Shown in pieces: positions 36,796-47,854 of a DNA stretch of 64,000 bases (its first letter is position 1; each line of letters begins with the position of its first letter). Where the stretch lies: assembly GCF_900090235.1 (NCBI RefSeq), contig NZ_LT607750.1:4641001-4705000 (forward strand). Reading direction: 5' to 3'. The position numbers were made by a program, and so were the translations under genes. The notes beneath the pieces are model-generated. The model worked only from the letters and a program-made list of their open reading frames with translations. It had not been told where the DNA came from and did no database searches. The DNA is from Micromonospora echinaurantiaca. Its GTDB lineage: Bacteria; Actinomycetota; Actinomycetes; Mycobacteriales; Micromonosporaceae.

Positions 36796-38085
36796 TCAGC
36801 TGACGGTCCTCGGCTGCGTGGAGAGCAGCACCTGCGTCCAACCGGACGCGTCGACCGGGTCGCTCAGGTGGTACTGGACGTCGCTGCCGTTCAGGTCGTA
36901 TGGGTTGACGTCGTGGTAGTGGTACATACCGCCGGAGGAGGTACGGCCGAAGTAGATGCCACCGCCCGGCGACATCAGATGGGTGAAGCCCCAGCCGTCC
37001 GGGTCCAGGGTCGCCGCGTTCCAGTCGTCCGGTCCGTTGATCTTGTAGGACCGGAGGGTGCCGGTGCTGGTGGTGCCCAGGATCCAGTTGGTCCCGGTCG
37101 CGGTCAGGGTGTTCAACGTGAAGCCGCTACCGATCAGGGTGTTGCTGTTGATCGTCACGGAGTGGGTGCCGACGGTGACGCCGTAGCGACGCAACTGGCC
37201 GTCGGCGATGCCGAACAGATTGCCGGCCCCGTCGTAGGCGAGCAGGTCGCTGGTCCAGCCCTTCGAGCCGATCTCGACGGGCGCGTCGAAGGTGAGGGAC
37301 TCGTTGTTGGTGCGGACGTCGACCCGGTAGAGCTTGCCGGCGGTGGAGGTGACCAGGATCGTGTTGAAGTTCATCGTGGCCATGGCCTTCGGCGTGAACC
37401 CGAGGGTGGCGGTGGAGATGACCGGCCCGAAGGTGCGGTCGCCGGTGCCGGCGTCGATCACCGAGTAGGTCATCCGGCCGTCCGGCAGCACGCCGTAGAC
37501 CGAGGCGTTCCCGGCCACGTGATCCGCCGACCACCAGCTCGTCCGCTTCTGCGCGCCGGCCCAGCTGAAGCTGAAGTGGATGTGGTCGGTGTGCGGACTG
37601 GCGCCGCTGTACGACTGCCAGCCGGCCGACGGCTCGTACGCCTTCCAGATCTTGTTGTTCCAGATGATGTACATCATGCCGAGCCGGCGGGCCATCGCGT
37701 GCCGGTTGCCGTACGAATCGGTGGCGAGCAGCCAGTTGAGCAGATCGGTGGCGTCGGCCCGCTGACCGGCGTCGTAGTAGTTGAAGTGGTAGTCGAGGGC
37801 CCGGCCCTCCTTGTGTTCACTTGTTCCGCCGCTGCCGCAGTCCCGGCCGATACCCCAGGTGTGCGAGCCGTAGGTCGCGTTGACCAGGTCCTTGAAACCG
37901 ACCACACCCGGCTTCGCGGTGGGGTCGCAGGTGTCCTGACCGTCGTAGGCGGCGTAGCCGTCGATCCGGGAACTGAAGGAGGGGGTGCTGGGGGCGGCCA
38001 GGGCCGCCGTCGGTGCGACGACGGTCGCCGCCAGGGCGGTGGTCACGGCGGCGGCCAGGCCGGCCATCCGGAACAGGCTTTTCAC
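36796..38085 (-). CDS. secreted M15-like peptidase with C-terminal beta-propeller
   Basis: 429 residues. Signal peptide 1-30 (FRMAGLAAAVTTALAATVV ... ALA). Residues 35-185 form a domain with zinc motifs of the M15/DD-carboxypeptidase fold: TSEHKEGRALDYHF (His91, Asp98) and HTDHIHFSF (His168/170). This resembles the ARB_07466-like domain of actinobacterial wall enzymes. Residues ~195-425 are repeated strand units (YGVLPDGRMTYSVIDAGTG, GKLYRVDVRTNN), a tachylectin-like propeller that may bind glycans. A wall-acting enzyme is inferred. GTG 38085 has AAAGGA upstream. The two small genes before it may be in the same transcript. Confidence 0.82.
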   Translation of the reverse strand: MKSLFRMAGLAAAVTTALAATVVAPTAALAAPSTPSFSSRIDGYAAYDGQDTCDPTAKPGVVGFKDLVNATYGSHTWGIGRDCGSGGTSEHKEGRALDYHFNYYDAGQRADATDLLNWLLATDSYGNRHAMARRLGMMYIIWNNKIWKAYEPSAGWQSYSGASPHTDHIHFSFSWAGAQKRTSWWSADHVAGNASVYGVLPDGRMTYSVIDAGTGDRTFGPVISTATLGFTPKAMATMNFNTILVTSTAGKLYRVDVRTNNESLTFDAPVEIGSKGWTSDLLAYDGAGNLFGIADGQLRRYGVTVGTHSVTINSNTLIGSGFTLNTLTATGTNWILGTTSTGTLRSYKINGPDDWNAATLDPDGWGFTHLMSPGGGIYFGRTSSGGMYHYHDVNPYDLNGSDVQYHLSDPVDASGWTQVLLSTQPRTVS

Positions 38086-38141
38086 GAGCAGGGGTGTCCT
38101 TTCAGGGGGTGGTAAGCATTCGCAGGAATCGGAGAGGGACA

Positions 38142-38402
38142 TCAGACGATGCGCCAGAGGTCGAGTTGCGGATCGTCGGCGAGACACCGCTGAACCGTTC
38201 GGCGCAGAATTGCGTACGCCAACGACGGCTCGTCGGTGGCCACGAATGCGAGAATGTCGAATCCGGACGGTCCGGCCCGGATACGAATATGGTTTATCCG
38301 CTCGTCCGAGCGGGCCCGCCGCGACAGCAGGCCACTCAGCTCGAGTTCCGGATATTGGCGATCCCCGCCAAGTGGGGCTATCCGGACCACGGCGGCGATC
38401 AC
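38142..38402 (-). CDS. hypothetical 86-residue protein, coupled to the upstream small gene
   Basis: GTG 38402 overlaps the stop of the 53-residue gene by 4 bp (GTGA, 38399-38402). The sequence (IAAVVRIAPLGGDRQYPELE ... INHIRIRAGPSGFDILAFVATDEPSLAYAILRRTVQRCL) alternates strands and helices as a small alpha/beta domain, possibly ferredoxin-like. No signal peptide, no cysteine cluster and no family I recognise. It is downstream of a membrane peptide and 57 bp upstream of the secreted peptidase gene. Confidence 0.55.
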   Translation of the reverse strand: MIAAVVRIAPLGGDRQYPELELSGLLSRRARSDERINHIRIRAGPSGFDILAFVATDEPSLAYAILRRTVQRCLADDPQLDLWRIV

Positions 38403-38560
38403 GCCTGACCCGGTGCCGGAAGCGGCGGCGTCCAGCCGAAACCCTCGGCGAGCGGGCCGGTGGTGACCTCGACGCCGAGGGCCGCGGCGAGCGCCGCCAG
38501 CACCGCGAGGACGACCACCGGAACGAACAGTCGGGTTGCCAGCAAACGGCACGCAGACAT
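38399..38560 (-). CDS. hypothetical 53-residue single-helix membrane or secreted peptide
   Basis: ATG 38560 follows AAAGGGG at 7 nt. The sequence begins SACRLLATRLFVPVVVLAVLAALAAALG, one hydrophobic helix of ~20 residues after a basic start, and ends in a Pro-rich tail (FGWTPPLPAPGQA). It is either a single-span membrane peptide with its tail outside or a signal peptide with a short mature part. Coupled by a 4-bp overlap to the 86-residue gene. Unrecognised. Confidence 0.6.
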   Translation of the reverse strand: MSACRLLATRLFVPVVVLAVLAALAAALGVEVTTGPLAEGFGWTPPLPAPGQA

Positions 38561-38783
38561 GACTTGCCCCTTTCGGATAAGTGGCGGGAGAAAGGCCCCT
38601 CGACGCTTATTCGGTGATTGCTCACCGGCGTTGGGACAAGCGTGCCGTCCCCACCGACCGCTGTCACCAACTTGCGGCTGGCCAGACCCTGCCTGGCGAG
38701 AAGTCGCAACGACCGGCTCGGGACAGCGAAAAAGACCCGCAGACATCTACACTCGTGCCCATCGAGCCAACGGGGAGGTTTCG

Positions 38784-39746
38784 GTGCTGGAAGCGCTGGG
38801 TTTGTCCACTGTCAATGAATCCGTCTACCGGGCGATGCTCACGCATCCCGCCCTCGACGTGGCCGGCCTCGCCGCCCACCTGGATCTCGACCCGGCGCAG
38901 GTGCACGCCGCGCTCGACGTGCTGGCCGATCTGGCCCTCGTCCGGCTGGACGACACGGACGGTACGGCGCGGGCGGTACGCCCGCAGACCGGGCTCGCCG
39001 CGCTCCTGGCCAAGGTGGAGGCCGACATCGCCGTACGGCAGCAGCAGATCGAGGCGGTGCGCGCCGCGATCGCGGACATCGCGGTGACGCACGAGCAGCA
39101 CGAGGTGGTGCTCCGGCTGGAGGGGATCGACGCGGTCCGCGACCGGCTGGCCGAGCTGGCCCGCACCGCCACCACGGAGTGCCTCTCGTTCAGTCCCGGC
39201 GGCGCCCAGCCCGCCGACACGCTGCACGCGGAAGCACCCCTCAATGCCGCTGCCCTGGACCGCGGCGTCCGGATCCGCAACGTCTACCAGGACAGCTTCC
39301 GCAACGACCCGGCCACCCTGGCCCACGCTCGCCGGATGGCCACGCTGGGCAGCGAGTCGCGCACGGTGCCGACCCTGCCCATGCGGCTGATCATCGTCGA
39401 CCGGAGCATCGCCCTGACCCCGATCGACCCGCGGGAGCCCCGCCTCGGCGCCCTGGAGCTACGCAGCCCCGGTCTGGTCGCCGGGCTGCTCGCGCTCTTC
39501 GACCAGGTCTGGCAGCAGGGCAGCCCGTTCGGCGAGGTTCCCGGTGCCCGGGCCGGCGAGCTGACCCCGCAGGAGAGGGCGTTGCTGCAGCTGTTCGCCG
39601 ACGGGCACACCGACGAATCGGCGGCCCGGCAGCTGGGCATCTCCGCACGGAGCGTCCAGCGGCTGATGAACGCGCTCACCGAACGGCTGCAGGCGAGCAG
39701 CCGGTTCCAGGCCGGCGTCGAGGCCTCCCGGCGCGGCTGGATCTGA
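38784..39746 (+). CDS. TrmB-like / LuxR-type HTH transcriptional regulator (paralogue)
   Basis: 320 residues with the same layout as the protein at 24580: N-terminal winged helix (LGLSTVNESVYRAMLTHPALDVAGLAAHL), central part with IRNVYQDSFRNDPATLAHAR and MRLIIVDRSIALTPI, and a LuxR HTH at the end (TPQERALLQLFADGHTDESAARQLGISARS). GTG 38784 lies after GGGGAGG. It is divergent from the small-gene/secreted-peptidase group, 223 bp between starts, and so is the likely local regulator. Confidence 0.85.
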   Translation: MLEALGLSTVNESVYRAMLTHPALDVAGLAAHLDLDPAQVHAALDVLADLALVRLDDTDGTARAVRPQTGLAALLAKVEADIAVRQQQIEAVRAAIADIAVTHEQHEVVLRLEGIDAVRDRLAELARTATTECLSFSPGGAQPADTLHAEAPLNAAALDRGVRIRNVYQDSFRNDPATLAHARRMATLGSESRTVPTLPMRLIIVDRSIALTPIDPREPRLGALELRSPGLVAGLLALFDQVWQQGSPFGEVPGARAGELTPQERALLQLFADGHTDESAARQLGISARSVQRLMNALTERLQASSRFQAGVEASRRGWI

Positions 39747-39765
39747 CCGCTCGACCCGCGCCGCG

Positions 39766-39855
39766 GGGCCGGAAATGGCTGGCACCGGGCGGGGCCCGCC
39801 GGCAGGCTGGCCCGGTGCCCCACCGCCGCGTCGAGACCGCCCCTGCCCCCGTACG
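39766..39855. repeat. ~90-bp direct repeat, right copy
   Basis: Direct copy of 36645-36740, between the regulator's stop and the MFS gene. Its own hairpin is better preserved: GGCACCGGGC at 39781-39790 pairs with GCCCGGTGCC at 39810-39819. With the left copy it brackets four genes over 3.2 kb. Confidence 0.7.
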
Positions 39856-39879
39856 TCTGCTGAGGGTGGGGGCAGCGAC

Positions 39880-41169
39880 GTGACACAGCACCTGCTGGCA
39901 CCCGCCGAGGCGACCACCCCGGCACCGCTGCGGCGCAGCCGGGACTTCGGTCTGCTCTGGGGCGGCCAGACGGTCGCCGAGCTCGGCACCCGGATCTCCG
40001 GCGTGGCGGTGCCGCTGCTCGCCGCGGACACCCTCGGCGCCAGCGTCTTCCAGGTCTCCCTGCTGACCTTCCTCGCCTGGCTGCCGTACCTGCTCTTCTC
40101 GCTGCCGGCGGGGATCGTCGCCGACCGGGTCGACCAACGCCGGCTGATGGTCGCCTGCGACCTGGGCCGGGCCGCGCTCCTGCTGTCGGTGCCGGTGGTC
40201 GCCCTGGTCGGCCGGCTCAGCCTGCCCTTCCTGTACGCCGTGGTCGGCCTCGCCGGCGTGCTCACCGTCTTCTTCACGGTGGCGTACAAGAGCGTGCTGC
40301 CACGGCTGGTGCCGGCCGAGCGGTTGCTGGACGCCAACGCGAAGCTCACCATCAGCCAGGACTCGGCCGAACTGGTCGGCCCGACGATCGGCGGGGTGCT
40401 GGTCGGGCTGGTCGGCGCCGCGAAGACCTTCCTGGCCACCGGGGCGACCTACCTGGTCAGCGCGGTGACGCTGCTGCTGCTCCGGCACCGGCCCGCCGCC
40501 CGTTCGGCACATGCGCGAGGGCCGCTGCGGGCGGAGCTGACCGGCGGGCTCGGCTTCATCCGCCGGCAACGGATCCTGCTGGCCATCCTGGCCTGCACCA
40601 CCACCTCGAACTTCTTTGTTATGGCGGCCAGCTCCATCGAGGTCGTCTTCATGCTGCGCGAGCTGCACGCCTCCCCCGCTCTGGTCGGGCTGGTCTTCTC
40701 GGTCAGCGCGGTGGGCGGGCTGGTGGTCGGCGCGCTCGCCGGGCGGCTGACCGCCTGGCTCGGGTCGGCCCGGGTGATCTGGGTGGCGATGGCCGCGCCC
40801 GGCCCGCTCTACCTGCTGATGCCGCTGGCCCAGCCGGGGTGGGGGGTGCTGCTCTACGGGATCGGGCTGGCCGCGTTCTCGGCCAACGCGGTGTTGTTCA
40901 ACGTCGCGTCGATGACCTACCGGCAGCAGATCACCCCGCCGGAGCTGCTCGGCCGGGTCAACGCGGCGTTCCTCTGGATCTGCTTCGGGGTGATCCCGCT
41001 CGGCGCGCTGCTCGGCGGCGCCCTGGGCAGCCAGCTCGGGCTGCGGCCGGCGCTGTGGATCTGCGTGCTCGGCACCTGGAGCGCGTCGCTGTTCGTGGTC
41101 TGCTCGCCGCTGCGCGGGATGCGCGACGTGCCGGCGGCCGTCGCACCCGTCCGCGATGCTGTGAGCTGA
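39880..41169 (+). CDS. MFS transporter (drug:H+ antiporter-like, MFS_3 type)
   Basis: 429 residues, 12 predicted membrane helices. DFGLLWGGQTVAELGTRISGVAVPLLAADTLG is the typical start of the enterobactin-exporter/MFS_3 group; loop 2-3 carries LPAGIVADRVDQRRLM, close to the MFS motif A. Helices 4-5 show DANAKLTISQDSAELVGPTIGG. Probably an exporter of a small molecule or drug; substrate unknown. GTG 39880 lies after GAGGGTGGGGG. Confidence 0.88.
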   Translation: MTQHLLAPAEATTPAPLRRSRDFGLLWGGQTVAELGTRISGVAVPLLAADTLGASVFQVSLLTFLAWLPYLLFSLPAGIVADRVDQRRLMVACDLGRAALLLSVPVVALVGRLSLPFLYAVVGLAGVLTVFFTVAYKSVLPRLVPAERLLDANAKLTISQDSAELVGPTIGGVLVGLVGAAKTFLATGATYLVSAVTLLLLRHRPAARSAHARGPLRAELTGGLGFIRRQRILLAILACTTTSNFFVMAASSIEVVFMLRELHASPALVGLVFSVSAVGGLVVGALAGRLTAWLGSARVIWVAMAAPGPLYLLMPLAQPGWGVLLYGIGLAAFSANAVLFNVASMTYRQQITPPELLGRVNAAFLWICFGVIPLGALLGGALGSQLGLRPALWICVLGTWSASLFVVCSPLRGMRDVPAAVAPVRDAVS

Positions 41170-41171
41170 CC

Positions 41172-41201
41172 GCAGCCGACCCGTCGCCGGGTCTGTGCTG
41201 C
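41172..41201. terminator. hairpin between convergent MFS and hydrolase genes
   Basis: GCAGC plus GACCCG pair with CGGGTC plus GCTGC around a TCGC loop, with a small internal bulge. It begins 3 bp after the MFS stop and may work in both directions. Confidence 0.5.
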
Positions 41202-41235
41202 TCTGCCATCAGCGGGCGCGCGCGACTGAGCAGGG

Positions 41236-42705
41236 TCAGACGCCGGCGCCGCCGGTCTCGGCGAGGACCCGGGTGAGCAGGTCGACGAACGGACCGGGGC
41301 GCTCGAACAGCGACCGGTGCCCGGCGCCGTCGAGCACCACCCGCTCCTTGCGGGGCGCCTGGAGCTGGGCGTACCACTCCTGGAGCAGGGCGAGCCGGCC
41401 GGGCACCTCGTGGGCGCCGTCGACCAGCCACACCGGCACCTGAAGCTGGCGCACCTCGCGCCGCAGGTCGAGATCCTGAAGTGTCGGGTAGAGCACGTCC
41501 CACCCGTCGAACTGCCCGCTGAGCGCGTGCGCCTTCTCCAGCAGGGTGTACTCCGACACGCCGAGGTTCTCCGCCATCCCGCCGCGGCCCTCGCTGGCCC
41601 CGGTGCGGTCGTAGTCGAACGCGCCCACCTCGTTGGCGAGCAGCGGCTCGTAGTCGTACATGCCGGCGTAGGGCGGCGGGCCGAGGCCGGTCAGCTGCTT
41701 CGCCAGGTCGGTGCGCCCGGTGCGCCGGGCCCAGGCGAGCGTGTCGTCGTACTGGCTGCGGTCGGCGGCGCGTAGGTCGACCGCCTGGCCGACGCCCACG
41801 TACGCCTGGAACAGGTCGGGACGGCGCTGCACGGCGGTGACCCCGACCAGCGAGCCGCCGGAGTGCGCCACCAGGTAGACCTTGCCCTTGCCGAACCGCT
41901 GCCGCAGGTGCTCGGTGACGGCGACCGCGTCGGCCACCTCGCTGTCCAGGGTGAGCGACGACGAGGGCGCAAAGGACGCCCACGATTTCGCCGCGCCCCG
42001 CCGGTCCACGGTGGCCACCACGAACCGCTGTTCCAGGCCGGCGAGGTGCCGGCGTACCGCACCGATCTCCGAGCCGCCCGGTGCGCCGGGCAGGAAGAGC
42101 AGCACGGGCGCGTTCCGGTCGGCGCCGCGCAGCATCAGCCCGAGCCGCCGGTCGCCGGTGTCGACGCTGGTCAGTTCGGCGATACCGCCGTCGATCCGGT
42201 CCGTCCGCGCGGGCACCGCCACGGCCACCGTGACCAGCAGAAGCAGCACGGACAGCAGGCCGGTCGCGCCCCGCCCCAGCCACCTCCACACCGGCCGCCG
42301 GTCGGCGGCGGGCGTGCCGCGCCGGGCGATCCCGGCCCCGTACGCGGCCCCGACCAGCAGCGGCAGCCCGGTCAGCAGGCCGTGCAGGCCACGGCCGAGA
42401 AGCAGAGCGGCGAACCCGAACCCGCTGGCGTGCGGAGCGTCCACCGTGAGCCCGCGCAGATCGACCCGGACCAGCTCCACCGCCACCACGAAGAGCACGG
42501 GCACGCCGAGCATCGCCCAGCGCGACCGGCCGAGCCAACCGGCCCCTAGCCCCACCACGAGGCTGACGGCGATCGACACCAGAGCTTCCGCGTTCGTGCC
42601 CGGCCCCCGCGGCGTCCACCAGCCGACCGTCAACCCCCACACGACCGGGAGCAGGACCGCGACGGCGAGGCTCGGGATCGGACGCGGGACCGACAGCTTC
42701 GCCAT
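41236..42705 (-). CDS. alpha/beta hydrolase with N-terminal membrane domain
   Basis: 489 residues. Residues 1-165 hold about five membrane helices (LAVAVLLPVVWGLTVGWW, ALVSIAVSLVVGLGAG, VPVLFVVAVELVRV, LLSVLLLLVTVAVAV); a hydrolase domain follows. Nucleophile Ser~282 in VAHSGGSLVG, oxyanion loop LFLPGAPGGSE, catalytic His in DGAGHRSLFERP. The acid position reads VDGAHEVPGR, with Glu where proline-iminopeptidase-like hydrolases usually have Asp. The HSGGS elbow is typical of that branch. The catalytic domain should face outward or sit at the membrane. ATG 42705. Substrate unknown. Confidence 0.85.
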   Translation of the reverse strand: MAKLSVPRPIPSLAVAVLLPVVWGLTVGWWTPRGPGTNAEALVSIAVSLVVGLGAGWLGRSRWAMLGVPVLFVVAVELVRVDLRGLTVDAPHASGFGFAALLLGRGLHGLLTGLPLLVGAAYGAGIARRGTPAADRRPVWRWLGRGATGLLSVLLLLVTVAVAVPARTDRIDGGIAELTSVDTGDRRLGLMLRGADRNAPVLLFLPGAPGGSEIGAVRRHLAGLEQRFVVATVDRRGAAKSWASFAPSSSLTLDSEVADAVAVTEHLRQRFGKGKVYLVAHSGGSLVGVTAVQRRPDLFQAYVGVGQAVDLRAADRSQYDDTLAWARRTGRTDLAKQLTGLGPPPYAGMYDYEPLLANEVGAFDYDRTGASEGRGGMAENLGVSEYTLLEKAHALSGQFDGWDVLYPTLQDLDLRREVRQLQVPVWLVDGAHEVPGRLALLQEWYAQLQAPRKERVVLDGAGHRSLFERPGPFVDLLTRVLAETGGAGV

Positions 42706-42809
42706 GACACCTCACCGGGTCGTCGGGACCTCAGCCTAGTGACGATCGATCTCACCCGCTGCCCCGTGACGACGACGCACGGCAACGATCCGCTCCGGAT
42801 CCGGCGACG

Positions 42810-43745
42810 TCAGGCGAACCAGGTCATCTCCTGCCCGTGCCCACGGGTCCAGGCGAGCGGCGTCCCGTCCAGCGCCAGCACGTTGTGGTGGGCGTCGCCC
42901 GGCGGCTCCGGCAGCGCGTCGTGCGGCAGCACGTCCGGGGCCTCGTTCGCGATCCAGTGGCCGGGCAGCCCGCGTACCACCTCGGCGAAGGCCGCCCGGC
43001 GCGGCGCCGGCACCTGGTAGAGCACGGAGGTGTGGAAGACCACCAGCGTCGCGCCCGCCGGCGCCCGCGCGGCCAGGGCCGGCAGGTCGTCGACCAGGTC
43101 GCCGCGGGCGAGCAGTGGCGGGTCGGCCGCGGCGACAGCCGCCGCGGCCCGCAACCGGTCCCGGCGGTGCTCGTGCTCCGGCCAGATCAGCGCGTCGAGC
43201 CAGGCGACGTCCGCCGGGTCGGTCACGTCGAGCGGGTTCAGGTCCAGGCCGGCCCGCCACACCACCTCAGGCCGGCGCTCGGGCGGCGCGGTGCCGGTGA
43301 GCGCGCAGTCGAGGACCGGGTCGCCCGGGCCGAGGCGATGGCCGCCGTAGCGGTAGGCGTACCGGTCGGGGTAGAGGCAGAGCCCGGCGGACGCGCCGAC
43401 CTCGATCAGCGCGAGCGGCTGCGGCAGGGTGGCGAGCACCGGCAGCAGTACGGCACACCGCCCCGGCTCGTTCGTCTGCACGGCGCGGGCCCGCAACTCC
43501 GCCTCGATCGCAGGCCAGTTCGCCAGGGTGAAGTCGTGGAACGCGGCCGGGTCGTGCACCGGCCCGCCGAGCAGCCGTACCACGCCGAACAGCAGGTTCG
43601 GCTGCCGCTTCCCCGGCGGGAGCGTATCGACGAGCGCGAGCAGCTCGGCGTCTCGGGCGACGGCCAGGGACAGGCGCTCGTACGCCGGCGAGACACCCCG
43701 CGCCTCACGGGTGCCGAACTCGACGTAACTCTCGACGATCGTCAC
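42810..43745 (-). CDS. DUF2332 family protein
   Basis: 311 residues. Family motifs: YVEFGTREARGVSPAYERLSLAVARD at the start, LPPGKRQPNLLFGVVRLL, LIEVGASAGLCLYPDRYAY (a SAM-methyltransferase-like glycine motif), and DLNPLDVTDPADVAWLDALIWPEHEHR. DUF2332 looks like a Rossmann methyltransferase relative; activity unproven. GTG 43745 is preceded by GAGAGGGA at a long spacing. The region upstream carries direct repeats. Confidence 0.87.
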   Translation of the reverse strand: MTIVESYVEFGTREARGVSPAYERLSLAVARDAELLALVDTLPPGKRQPNLLFGVVRLLGGPVHDPAAFHDFTLANWPAIEAELRARAVQTNEPGRCAVLLPVLATLPQPLALIEVGASAGLCLYPDRYAYRYGGHRLGPGDPVLDCALTGTAPPERRPEVVWRAGLDLNPLDVTDPADVAWLDALIWPEHEHRRDRLRAAAAVAAADPPLLARGDLVDDLPALAARAPAGATLVVFHTSVLYQVPAPRRAAFAEVVRGLPGHWIANEAPDVLPHDALPEPPGDAHHNVLALDGTPLAWTRGHGQEMTWFA

Positions 43746-43835
43746 AACCCGATGATCCCTCTCGACGTCCCGCTCTGTCCCGCCCCGATGGCGGCGGCCC
43801 GCTCCGAAGCGGTCGTCGCGATGGGGCACGCGAGC

Positions 43836-43873
43836 GTGATACCGCGGAGTCATCGTGATACCGCTGAGGTATC
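43836..43873. promoter_or_regulatory. GTGATACCGC direct repeats with an inverted half copy
   Basis: GTGATACCGC occurs at 43836-43845 and again at 43855-43864, 19 bp apart (about two helical turns). The second copy is also part of a perfect inverted repeat, GATACC (43857-43862) GCTGA GGTATC (43868-43873). The site lies 90-130 bp upstream of the DUF2332 start and has the look of an operator; the regulator is unknown. Confidence 0.45.
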
Positions 43874-44000
43874 CCGCTCCACGGCATGACCTGCCCGGCG
43901 AGGAGACACACCGCGAGCGACCGCCACCGGCCGCGGGCTCGACGCGACACCGCCCCGACCCGCCGAAGCGGGGCCGGGGCAGCGTCGCGGTCGGCGTACG

Positions 44001-46859
<2,859 letters not shown>

Positions 46860-46925
46860 GACGTCCGCCCCCTCGTCTACGTGGTCACCCACCACGCGTC
46901 CCATCTGTCAGAAATCTGGAAAAAC

Positions 46926-47420
46926 TCAACCGGCCCGGCCGGCGGCCTCGGCCGCGTCGGCCTCGGCGCCCTCCCGGACGCGCGCCCGCAGCGTCTCGAT
47001 CTCCCGCTCGAAGTCGGCGAGCGAGTCGAACGACCGGTAGACGCTGGCGAACCGCAGGTAGGCCACCTCGTCCAGGTCCCGCAACGGGCCCAGGATGGCC
47101 AGCCCCACCTCGTGGCTGGGGATCTCGGCGGCCCCCTTGGCCCGGACGGTCTCCTCGACCCGCTGCGCGAGCAGCGCGATCGAGTCGTCGTCCACCGGCC
47201 GGCCCTGGCACGCCTTGCGCACCCCGCCGATGATCTTCGTGCGGCTGAACGGCTCGGTCACCCCGCTGCGCTTGACCACCGCGAGGACCGCCTCCTCGAC
47301 CGTGGTGAACCGCTTGCCGCACTCCGGGCAGGACCGCCGCCGGCGGATCAACTGGCCGTCGTCGGCCTCCCGCGAGTCGACCACCCGGGAGTCGGCGTGC
47401 CGGCAGTACGGACACCGCAT
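46926..47420 (-). CDS. nrdR: transcriptional repressor NrdR
   Basis: 164 residues. Zinc ribbon [17 protein letters not shown] ... [10 protein letters not shown] followed by an ATP-cone ([24 protein letters not shown]). Binds NrdR boxes when loaded with dATP/ATP and represses ribonucleotide reductase genes. ATG 47420 lies after AAGGAGG. With nrdJ directly downstream and paired boxes 130-170 bp upstream, the operon is autoregulated. Confidence 0.96.
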   Translation of the reverse strand: MRCPYCRHADSRVVDSREADDGQLIRRRRSCPECGKRFTTVEEAVLAVVKRSGVTEPFSRTKIIGGVRKACQGRPVDDDSIALLAQRVEETVRAKGAAEIPSHEVGLAILGPLRDLDEVAYLRFASVYRSFDSLADFEREIETLRARVREGAEADAAEAAGRAG

Positions 47421-47549
47421 CGCCTGACCTCCTTCGTCGATCCACGGGCCCGATCCCACGCACCTCCGGGCACGCCGGACCTCGGCGGGGTCATCCTCCG
47501 ATGACCGTCGCCGTGCCGGCGGTACGGGAGTGCGGTCGGTAGTCGAACC

Positions 47550-47591
47550 CAACCTGTAGGCGACTTACGCCCGTGTGACTACTACATCTAG
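47550..47591 (-). promoter_or_regulatory. paired NrdR boxes upstream of nrdR
   Basis: CTACATCTAG (47582-47591) matches the core of actinobacterial NrdR boxes; CAACCTGTAG (47550-47559) is a weaker 7/10 copy. Their spacing, 32 bp, is three helical turns, as is usual for NrdR box pairs. They lie 130-172 bp upstream of the nrdR start. Confidence 0.65.
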
Positions 47592-47761
47592 GGGTCGACC
47601 GTATGCCGCCGACGATCGGAGGTCAAGTTGGGCGGCGTGTCCGGCGCGTCACCGGCAAACCCCGCCGAACCCCCCTTCCCGGTACCGCCCGAGGACCAAC
47701 CGAACGGCACCGCCGGGGGTTACCGCCCGGCCGGACGGCACCCGTCGACGATCCGCCAGGA

Positions 47762-47777
47762 TCGAACACCCGTTCGA
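47762..47777 (+). promoter_or_regulatory. SOS (LexA) box upstream of lexA
   Basis: TCGAACACCCGTTCGA is a perfect palindromic match to the actinobacterial/Gram-positive LexA operator CGAACNNNNGTTCG with an extended T/A at each end. It is 212 bp before the lexA start and 78 bp before the leader ORF, consistent with autorepression. Confidence 0.85.
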
Positions 47778-47854
47778 CCCGACGTACCATTACCAGAACG
47801 GGCGTACGAGCGACCGGCTTTTCCAGCCCGACACGCCGAGCCGAGGTCGTACAG

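Larger units (their letters stand above)
47421..47854. other. intergenic region between nrdR and lexA leader
   Basis: About 430 bp without a credible gene. It holds the NrdR boxes (47550-47591) and the SOS box (47762-47777). A second inverted element, CGTAC near 47784 and GTACG near 47805, is also present. I looked for a B12 riboswitch and saw no B12 box, so nrdR-nrdJ control here appears to be by NrdR. Confidence 0.55.

Noticed and set aside
47421..47854. Cobalamin riboswitch upstream of nrdR-nrdJ
   Set aside because: No B12 box or the typical long multi-stem layout was seen; paired NrdR boxes explain regulation.
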